Source: Micrococcaceae bacterium UBA6021 (GTDB lineage: Bacteria; Actinomycetota; Actinomycetes; Actinomycetales; Micrococcaceae). From it: a stretch of DNA of 19,178 bases. Below the pieces are notes generated by a model. The model saw nothing but the letters and a program-made list of their open reading frames with translations, was not told the origin of the DNA and did not search any database. The DNA is taken from contig DIZT01000216.1 in assembly GCA_002427975.1 (NCBI GenBank), positions 16,208 through 35,385 of the forward strand, written 5' to 3'. Shown here one piece after another: positions 14,280 through 19,178 of this stretch. The position numbers and the translations under genes are program-made. Positions within the stretch are counted from its first letter, which is position 1, and the number at the start of each line of letters is the position of its first letter.

Positions 14280-14741
14280 TCTCTTTTGCACCGGTGGAAC
14301 GTCCAGCTCCGGCAACTGTCGTTGCCCGCCTCGAGGATCAGCGCATGGGTGAGCCCGGTGGGCGGCCGGCCGGGCGACGGTGAGCTTTGCTATTTCCGGG
14401 ACAGCCAGCCGACGCCGGTGAGGGACTCAATGCCAGCGCGGTGAGCGGTTTGCGGAGAACGAAAGCCAGGACCAGGCAGATCAGCAGCAGGATACTGATG
14501 TTTCCCACCGGGCAGAACAGGGAGTTCAAAACCAGGGAGACGCCTGTCTGTGCGGTGGTCCGACCCGGGAGCATGCTTTCGTCCCATGCGAGGTCGGGCC
14601 CGGGGGAACCGTAGAGTTTCGCCCCAGGAGACCGATCGTGACCGTGATGGCGAACAGGAGTGCCGACGCGGGAAGCAGCCACCAGGAGCGTCCCGGCAGG
14701 TGCAGGTGCAGGGGCGGCACGGCGGGTGGGGGCTGCTTCAT
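14280..14741 (-). pseudogene. PAP2-superfamily phosphatase remnant, several frameshifts
   Basis: It starts at ATG 14741 with a good site (AAGGAAG, three bases away). Frame 1 gives WWLLPASALLFAITVTIGLL, a first membrane segment. Near 14,600 it shifts to a frame with DLAWDESMLPGRTTAQTG, then LVLNSLFCPVGN and ILLLICLVLAFVLRKPLTAL. Two more shifts (about 14,420 and 14,385) expose SLTGVGWLS, then IAKLTVARP, the K-x6-RP phosphatase motif, then PTGLTHALILEAGNDS. The following PSGH motif is not intact and the rest is missing. This was a membrane lipid-phosphate phosphatase-like gene. Confidence 0.62.
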
Positions 14742-14990
14742 TTTCTTCCTTACTGGTCTGTGCTCGCGTCACGGAAAGTATGGCGCAGGCGCTGCAGCAC
14801 GGGGAGATCGTATGGGCAAGCAGTTTCTCACCGGATCTTGGGAGGATACTGGGAATCGCGCATTGTGTACGGTGCCCCGCAAAATGGAATGTATGGTCTG
14901 TTACACCGCGCGGAGTCGGCAGGTTCAGTATGGATTGCTGACGTGTGCCCTGATGGCATGGCATGAACGCTCCCGGGAAGAAGGAGAACC
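14742..14990. other. Non-coding stretch upstream of the DedA gene
   Basis: It separates the PAP2 remnant (minus) from the DedA gene (plus). No conserved frame was recognised on either strand. It probably carries the divergent promoters, but no convincing -35/-10 pair could be chosen. Confidence 0.4.
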
Positions 14991-15065
14991 GTGAACTACG
15001 CCAGCACGCGTGCCCGGAGGTCAGTCCGCCCGCTCAAGTCGGGGTCGTGGACGGGGACTCGGTGA
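14991..15065 (+). CDS. Putative 24-codon leader ORF overlapping dedA start
   Basis: GTG at 14991 follows AAGGAG with five bases between, the best ribosome site in this stretch. It encodes a basic peptide MNYASTRARRSVRPLKSGSW plus TGTR. Its TGA (15063-15065) overlaps the GTG start of the DedA gene (GTGA), so ribosomes finishing it could restart on dedA. No homology is recognised. An alternative is that a frameshift has detached the former N-terminus of the DedA protein. Confidence 0.35.
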   Translation: MNYASTRARRSVRPLKSGSWTGTR

Positions 15066-15733
15066 ACGGGATTCTGGAGGGCATTCTGAACGTCCCGCCT
15101 CTGCTGGCCTATGTGTTGGTGGCGTTGCTGGTCTTCGCTGAGGATGCCTTGTTTATCGGGTTTGTTCTGCCCGGGGAGACCGCTGCCGTGCTGGGCGGGG
15201 TGGTCGCCAGCCGCGGGAACGTGATCCTCTGGATCATGATGACACTCGTCGTTGTCGCCGCGATCATCGGCGACACGGTGGGATACGAGGTCGGTAAGCA
15301 CTTCGGTCCGCGTCTTCTGAAGCTGCGGATGCTCCGGAACCGGAGCGAGAAGCTCAACGCCGCTCAGGATTTCCTGCGCCGCCGAGGAGGCGCCGCCGTT
15401 TTCCTGGGGCGGTTCACCGCATTCTTCCGGGCCGTCATGCCGGCACTGGCAGGAACCTCACGGATGCACTATCCCCGCTTCCTGGCCTTCAATGCCGCCG
15501 GAGGGCTGGTCTGGGGCTCCGGTTTCGTCCTGCTCGGATTTTTCGCCGGCAACTCCTATGAAGCAGTGGCGAAAGCCGCCGGCAGGGATATCGCCGTCGT
15601 CGTCGTACTGATCGTTGTGATTGCCGTCGTTGTCAGGAGCGTGCGCAAATCGCGCCGGGAGCGCCGTCCCGGACACGGCGCAGCGCACCGCGGACCCGAC
15701 CCTGTCCCCGATGAAACCCCGGACCCGCGGTGA
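15062..15733 (+). CDS. DedA family membrane protein
   Basis: 223 residues from GTG 15062, chosen because the family homology begins at NGILEGILNVPPLLAY. An in-frame ATG at 14963 would add 33 residues of no clear homology and has no ribosome site. DedA features are present: FAEDALFIGFVLPGETAAVLGG, the acidic re-entrant loop; GDTVGYEVGKHFG; and FLGRFTAFFRAVMPALAGTSRM with the essential arginines. The two segments near the end (VWGSGFVLLGFFAG and IAVVVVLIVVIAVVV) are membrane helices, followed by a basic tail. DedA proteins are undecaprenyl-phosphate/phospholipid flippase-like transporters. Intact. Confidence 0.85.
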   Translation: MNGILEGILNVPPLLAYVLVALLVFAEDALFIGFVLPGETAAVLGGVVASRGNVILWIMMTLVVVAAIIGDTVGYEVGKHFGPRLLKLRMLRNRSEKLNAAQDFLRRRGGAAVFLGRFTAFFRAVMPALAGTSRMHYPRFLAFNAAGGLVWGSGFVLLGFFAGNSYEAVAKAAGRDIAVVVVLIVVIAVVVRSVRKSRRERRPGHGAAHRGPDPVPDETPDPR

Positions 15734-16027
15734 CCGGGGTTCGTGCCGGGCCCGTGGGCGGGCGGGCCGTTTTCAGGGCCGGCGATTGCGTCCCCAAGCA
15801 GGGAAGCGCACCCGATAATGTGGTCCAGGCCATCCGAGGAAAGGGCCGGCAACGCCTATCGGCGAGCATTGAGCTCGACTGGATAGCCGAGTTACTCGAG
15901 GCACCTGAGGACTTCATTTGGTTCATGTGTGAAAGAAACAGCCCTGTCAAAGGGCACAGGACCCGCCGGCACGGATGTCATTCTTCTTTTGAAACAGCCT
16001 TCAGAGCGTTGCTACACTGCTAATGCC
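15734..16027. other. Intergenic stretch without a recognised gene
   Basis: About 290 bases downstream of dedA. An open plus frame (15,730-16,023) has one protein-like patch (IELDWIAELLEAPEDFIWFM, around 15,870-15,930) but no start, ribosome site or family match. Possibly a gene remnant. Confidence 0.4.
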
Positions 16028-16212
16028 CTACTTGCTGGCCTCCACCTTCGTCACCCGCTCGTTCAGATCGTTGAGTAGCGTGGTGACGCCGTAGATGGCA
16101 GTGGCGAACTTGACGGCGAGTTGGTCAAGCTGTTTCGTGGTGGCCGCATCGCTCTTGGTGATGGCACGTCAGAGGCGGAGGTCTGTTCCTTGACGGCTTC
16201 CTTCTTCTGCAT
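16028..16212 (-). pseudogene. Small helical hypothetical gene, frameshifted
   Basis: ATG at 16212 begins MQKKEAVKEQTSASDV. Near 16,165 the frame must change by one base to continue as ITKSDAATTKQLDQLAVKF, then ATAIYGVTTLLNDLNERVTK, then VEASK and TAG at 16028-16030. The total length, 185 bases, is not a multiple of three. The joined protein would be about 61 residues, with heptad-like Leu/Val spacing near its end, so a short coiled coil. No family is recognised. A sequencing error is possible. Confidence 0.5.
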
Positions 16213-16273
16213 AGTATTTTTGCGGCGAAACCGACCGCAGACTTGCGGCTGGTTGGCGCGCGCTGGCACGCAG

Positions 16274-16289
16274 GCTGGTCCAAACCAGC
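16274..16289. repeat. Short perfect hairpin
   Basis: GCTGGT and ACCAGC are 6-bp inverted repeats around CCAA, in the gap between the small frameshifted gene and tatB. No T-run follows. It may be a transcript hairpin or chance. Confidence 0.25.
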
Positions 16290-16377
16290 ATGGACGCCCT
16301 GTGCCTTGTTCGGCCGGAACCAGGCTGCTTGTGTCAAGTCCATTTGGCCCCCGGTGGCATTGGGCGATGATCCTGGG

Positions 16378-16743
16378 TCAGGTGGACTCATCGTCGAAAG
16401 GCGCCGGCTGCCCGGCATCCAGTTGCGTGGCGGGTTGGAGGGCAGGCGACGCGGGGCGTGCCGGTTGCATGGGCGTGAGGGATGCGGTTTCCTCCTCGGA
16501 AAGAGCTTCGCGGATGATCCGGCGGGGATCGTATTGACGGGGGTCCATTTTGCGCCAGTCAATGCCGTCGAAATCCGGGCCGAGTTCCTTTCGGATCTGT
16601 TCCTGGGCGCCGGAGGCCATTCGCCGCAGTTCGCGGATGACCCGCCCCAGCTTCGCCGCATATTCGGGCAGCTTGGTTGGTCCGAGGACCAACGCCGCGA
16701 TGATCAGGAGAAGGAACAGCTTCTCGACCGAGATGTCGATCAT
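16378..16743 (-). CDS. tatB: Sec-independent protein translocase TatB-like subunit
   Basis: 121 residues from ATG 16743, with GAGG four bases upstream. One N-terminal membrane helix (about 5-22, VEKLFLLLIIAALVLGP) ends in the Gly-Pro hinge. An amphipathic helix follows (KLPEYAAKLGRVIRELRRMA), then the actinobacterial TatB signature QIRKELGPDFDGIDW and DPRQYDPRRIIREAL. The C-terminus is Pro/Ala rich. TatB with TatC recognises twin-arginine signal peptides. No tatA or tatC is nearby, so this is probably a second, stand-alone copy. Its upstream neighbour on the same strand is a lipoprotein with a twin-arginine-like signal. Confidence 0.85.
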   Translation of the reverse strand: MIDISVEKLFLLLIIAALVLGPTKLPEYAAKLGRVIRELRRMASGAQEQIRKELGPDFDGIDWRKMDPRQYDPRRIIREALSEEETASLTPMQPARPASPALQPATQLDAGQPAPFDDEST

Positions 16744-16961
16744 GGCCTCATTTTAGAACCTCAAGCGGGCCTTTTTTCAGACCTACCATCTCGTCAACAC
16801 CCTCAGGACAGGTCCGTGTTGTCCAGGGCCGATGTGCTCAAAGCCGTCTCCCAAGCCCTCAAAGCGGGTAACTCGAGCCCCGCCGGGCAGTGGACCCCGG
16901 TCCAAAGCCCGATGCCTGCCCCAGCCATCGGACATCAGCGGCGGTTCACAAGGGTGTCGCC
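16744..16961. other. Gap between deacetylase and tatB
   Basis: 218 bases. No supported ORF. A 6-bp inverted repeat CCGATG/CATCGG (16,909-16,931) and an A-run (on minus, near 16,775) are seen, but they are not combined into a terminator. Confidence 0.35.
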
Positions 16962-17858
16962 TTATGTTGCCGTGAGCCGGCCGGGTGTCAGGCCTGCTGC
17001 TGCCAGGGCCGGGAGTGCGCGGGCGATTCCGGTCGCGGTTCCGCCTCCGGGGTGGTTGGCGTGGGCGATGATGATGTCCCCGGCTTTGGCGGCGGTGACT
17101 TCGCGGAGTACGACCGGCGCGGGGTAGGTCGCGCCGCCGTCCCCGTTGATGCTGAACGAGACGGGGATCAGGCCAAGCTCCCTGACGATGGCGACGGCGA
17201 TCTCGTCGAAGAAGGCGGTCCCGGGCCGGAAGTAGCGTGCCGGAGTGCCGGTGAGCCGGTGCAGGGCATCCTGATTCACCATTACCTCGTCGTAGACTTC
17301 CGCCGGGCTTGCGGTGCCCGGGATCCCGTAGGCGCTGCGGCCCGAGACGGAGAGGGGAACGTGCCGGGTCCCGTGATTGCCGATTTCGAACAGGGGATTT
17401 TCGGCCAGGGATTTCGCGGGTCCCGGGTTGGCCTTGATCCACCGGAAGTTGAGGAAGAACGTGGCCGGCGTCCCCGTCCTTTGCAGGGTGTCGATGAGGG
17501 CCTGGTCCACTCCGTTTCCTCCGGGTCCTCCGCAGCAGTCAAAGCTCAGGACGATCCCGGGGTTGGCGGCCGGGAGGCGGGTGGCGGTCCCGGGGACTTG
17601 GAGTCCCCACATCCGGGGATCCTTGCCGGTGAAGTCGGCGACAATGCGGTCCTTCCCCGGAGGGGCCGGAGCAGGTCCGGGCGCCGGTGCGGGCCCCGGG
17701 GGGACGGCAATGGCTGCCGCTTCGACCTCGCCGGGTATCCCGGACGGGGTGGGTTCGCTGCATCCTGTCAGGGCCAGAACGGCGGCGAGGGTGAAAACCC
17801 GGCGGCTGATCACCTGTTCCCGATGATTTTGGTCATCTCCCCGCACCCCGGGTTCCAT
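16962..17858 (-). CDS. Polysaccharide deacetylase-like lipoprotein (NodB fold, FDxCGG type)
   Basis: 298 residues if read from ATG 17858. GTG 17813, starting VISRRVF, is an alternative and gives a 283-residue product. The signal peptide has SRRVF (twin-arginine at 19-20), a hydrophobic run and the lipobox LTGC with Cys33, so it is a membrane-anchored exported protein, probably via Tat. A Pro/Ala linker (about 50-68) precedes a NodB-like domain: motif 1 SFDCCGG with Asp107, motif 2 NHGTRH with His162 and His166, motif 3 RYFRPG (208-213) and motif 4 IIIAHANHPGG with His266. Usual enzymes remove acetyl from N-acetylglucosamine polymers. The second motif-1 aspartate is Cys here, as in the FDxCGG branch. 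The gene looks intact. Confidence 0.82.
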   Translation of the reverse strand: MEPGVRGDDQNHREQVISRRVFTLAAVLALTGCSEPTPSGIPGEVEAAAIAVPPGPAPAPGPAPAPPGKDRIVADFTGKDPRMWGLQVPGTATRLPAANPGIVLSFDCCGGPGGNGVDQALIDTLQRTGTPATFFLNFRWIKANPGPAKSLAENPLFEIGNHGTRHVPLSVSGRSAYGIPGTASPAEVYDEVMVNQDALHRLTGTPARYFRPGTAFFDEIAVAIVRELGLIPVSFSINGDGGATYPAPVVLREVTAAKAGDIIIAHANHPGGGTATGIARALPALAAAGLTPGRLTAT

Positions 17859-18006
17859 CCGTTCTTTTCTTCCGGGCTTGCAAACATCCCGGCCAGTGAC
17901 AACCCTAATCGAGGTTCCACCTGCCAGCCGGCCCCGGGAGTCGCCGCGTGGGTGCGTAGTGCACTGTTTGTCCGCCGCGACCTGGTCCGGGTCTGGGCGT
18001 GCAGCT
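17859..18006. other. Region upstream of the deacetylase gene
   Basis: The open frame of the deacetylase continues back to 18227, but no homology is seen in it. It should contain the promoter; none was confidently placed. Confidence 0.35.
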
Positions 18007-18170
18007 TCAGCGGACGAGGCCCGACACGAGATTGATGGTCGTGGCCAGTACGATGGCTCCCAGGACGTAGGAGAGCATGGCCCGGCGCAGGGCGGTGTAG
18101 GCGAAATCCGCCTACCGTGGCGGGTATTTCTTGTTGAAATCCACTCCGTAATTTTCCGCGTAGTAGCCGG
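18007..18170 (-). pseudogene. DUF1345 membrane protein, C-terminal remnant
   Basis: One minus frame reads GYYAENYGVDFNKKYPPR, then a TAG in place of the expected Tyr codon, then ADFAYTALRRAMLSYVLGAI and VLATTINLVSGLVR with TGA at 18007-18009. These pieces match the two sides of the DUF1345 C-terminal region (GIDFN, PP.YADFAY and the last membrane helix). The roughly 25 residues normally between, including GMTYQVSD, are deleted. It therefore carries a nonsense change, an internal deletion and a missing 5' part. The match is from memory of the family. Confidence 0.5.
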
Positions 18171-18465
18171 CGGCCGTTCCGGCGCAGCTCGGCCCGCAGC
18201 CCCGCTACTCGTGTGGCCGACACCCATGACCTATTTACTGGTGTGAGCAGGGCCGCAGGTTGACTACGACTTTCCCGGAACTGTACGGCTCCGTGGCCTC
18301 ACGCCGCCATGATCTCCCGGCCAGTGTGCCGGGTTCTGTGCAGGGGCCGGCGATGGGCGGGTCCCACGAGACCGGGGACCAGCCCCCAGACGTCGCCGGC
18401 TCCACCACGGATGTCATTTTCCGAAGGCGACTGCACGGAATGTCCAAAGTCGTCTGCACGGATCG
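18171..18465. other. Non-coding stretch between DUF1345 remnant and resolvase
   Basis: About 295 bases with no supported gene. It holds the imperfect direct repeat CGACTGCACGGA (18428-18439) and CGTCTGCACGGA (18451-18462), 11 of 12 bases identical, just beyond the resolvase stop. This may be the end of a mobile element. Confidence 0.35.
18428..18462. repeat. Imperfect 12-bp direct repeat beside the resolvase
   Basis: CGACTGCACGGA and CGTCTGCACGGA are 23 bases apart and end three bases before the resolvase stop codon (TAA on minus). They could be transposase-binding sites at an element end, but no transposase is present. Confidence 0.35.
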
Positions 18466-19070
18466 TTAGGAAACTGCTGGGGTTCCCGTTCTTTGCCGTG
18501 CCCGCTCGACGGCCCGGTAGACGGTGGAGCGTCCAACTGAGAACAATTCGGCTAGCTCATACATGGTGTGCTCGCCTGCGGTATGCAACTTCACGAGATG
18601 GGATTCCTGACTGGTGGATAGCTTTGGCTGCTTCCCGCGTAGCCGGCCCTTGGCCTTGGCGACCTTCATGCCTTCGCGGGTGCGGGCCCGGATGAGGTCG
18701 CCTTCGAACTCGGCGACCATCGCCAGGACATTGAATAACAGCTTCCCCATCGGATCCGCAGGATCATGCACCGAGCCGCCGATGCTGAGTTTCACTTCGC
18801 GTCCGGCGAGGTCGTCGGCAATCTGATGCGCGTCCCGGACGGACCGGGCGAGCCGGTCCAGTTTGGTCACCACGAAGGTGTCGCCGGCGCGGCAGGCGGC
18901 CAGCGCTTCGCGCAGTCCTGGCCGGTTCCTGTCTCTACCGGTGAGGCCATGATCGACGTAGATCCGTTTGGGCTCGATGCCCAAGGCTGACAGTGCATCG
19001 CGCTGTGCGGTGAGGTCTTGTTCGTCGGTGGAGACTCTCGCGTTATGTAGACGCTTTGACCCTGTCTCAC
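18466..19070 (-). pseudogene. Serine resolvase/invertase, frameshifted at the catalytic serine
   Basis: The long frame (from 18984, TTG) gives 172 residues: GIEPKRIYVDHGLTGRDRNR, RAGDTFVVTKLDRLARSVRD, GGSVHDPADPMGKLLFNVLA, MVAEFEGDLIRARTREGMK and a C-terminal HTH near VGRSTVYRAVER. The same frame continues upstream to ARVSTDEQDLTAQRDALSAL, which carries the catalytic Ser, but has no start codon before an upstream stop. The beginning, VRQGQSVYIT, lies in another frame from GTG 19070, so a one- or two-base indel lies between about 19,035 and 19,043. A TTG start at 18984 would make a protein lacking the active-site serine. Confidence 0.78.
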
Positions 19071-19083
19071 GTGGTGGGCGGGG

Positions 19084-19113
19084 TGTCGCAAGAAACTATT
19101 GTTTTTCGAGACA
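19084..19113. other. res-like dyad upstream of the resolvase
   Basis: TGTCGCAAGAAAC (19084-19096) and GTTTTTCGAGACA (19101-19113) are inverted with 10 of 13 matches around an AT-rich TATT centre. The 30-bp size, TGTC/GACA ends and position 14 bases upstream of the resolvase start suit a resolvase-binding crossover site. Extra TGTCTC copies at 19063 and 19167 may be accessory half-sites. Confidence 0.45.
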
Positions 19114-19178
19114 CTCCAGACGTACTAGGCGCAAAATTTTCCGCTCCCGGATCTCGGGAACTTTCCTGTCTCAGTAAG

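Noticed and set aside
14338..14964. 208-residue minus frame as a single gene
   Set aside because: Only its middle part has homology (PAP2). The upstream half is non-coding and the downstream half is out of frame, so it is listed as a pseudogene instead.
16243..18035. Plus-strand frames of 294 and 381 residues opposite tatB and the deacetylase
   Set aside because: Shadows of minus-strand genes that have complete motifs. Their translations are Gly/Arg/Asp repeats without domain signs.
17887..18330. Repeated TCCCGGCCAGTG near 17,887 and 18,317 as attachment sites
   Set aside because: A 12-base match in GC-rich DNA can easily be chance, and neither copy adjoins a gene boundary or a recombinase target.
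1..19178. CRISPR array
   Set aside because: No regularly spaced identical repeats were seen anywhere. The repeated motifs found are palindromes or single pairs.

Overview
The window is high-GC DNA whose gene content and protein sequences look like an Arthrobacter/Pseudarthrobacter-type actinobacterium (Micrococcales). This is judged from recognisable protein families only; no database search was possible.

Positions 1 to about 11,980 look like chromosomal backbone. In order: the 3' end of glycyl-tRNA synthetase; a two-domain GNAT acetyltransferase; a 17-bp palindromic intergenic repeat; a decayed DUF1295 gene and an intact alpha/beta hydrolase (both minus); a YibE/F membrane protein; dusB overlapping dgt; a five-gene redox block (6510-9863); dnaG; and tRNA-Asn(GTT) with a good terminator. 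The redox block sits between dgt and dnaG. It is made of a small Ser/Gly/Thr-rich membrane or secreted protein, an ApbE-like FMN transferase, a four-histidine ferric-reductase-like cytochrome b, a NuoF-like NADH/FMN/Fe-S subunit and a three-cysteine ferredoxin. Tight spacing and overlaps imply one operon and one electron path: NAD(P)H to flavin to Fe-S to haem b, and perhaps on to a flavinylated extracytoplasmic acceptor. The functional reading is inference.

Positions 11,940 to 19,178 look accessory and strongly decayed. The region begins at tRNA-Asn, where the dnaG frame and an antisense XRE regulator frame both run into the tRNA gene. Two small divergent phage-like XRE regulators share an operator-like inverted repeat in an AT-richer stretch. 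Beyond them lie an intact CorA-family transporter (GQN variant), an IS3 orfA remnant, a PAP2 phosphatase remnant, a DedA protein preceded by an overlapping short ORF, a frameshifted small gene, an intact TatB-like gene, an intact lipoprotein polysaccharide deacetylase with a twin-arginine signal, a DUF1345 remnant, and a serine resolvase frameshifted next to its catalytic serine with a res-like dyad just upstream. This mix of intact cargo and broken genes suggests an old genomic island or repeated integration next to tRNA-Asn. No integrase or second tRNA end was found inside the window.

The points most worth following are the redox module with its altered Fe-S ligands, the tRNA-Asn junction with the XRE switch, the TatB/Tat-lipoprotein pair, and the resolvase/res end.
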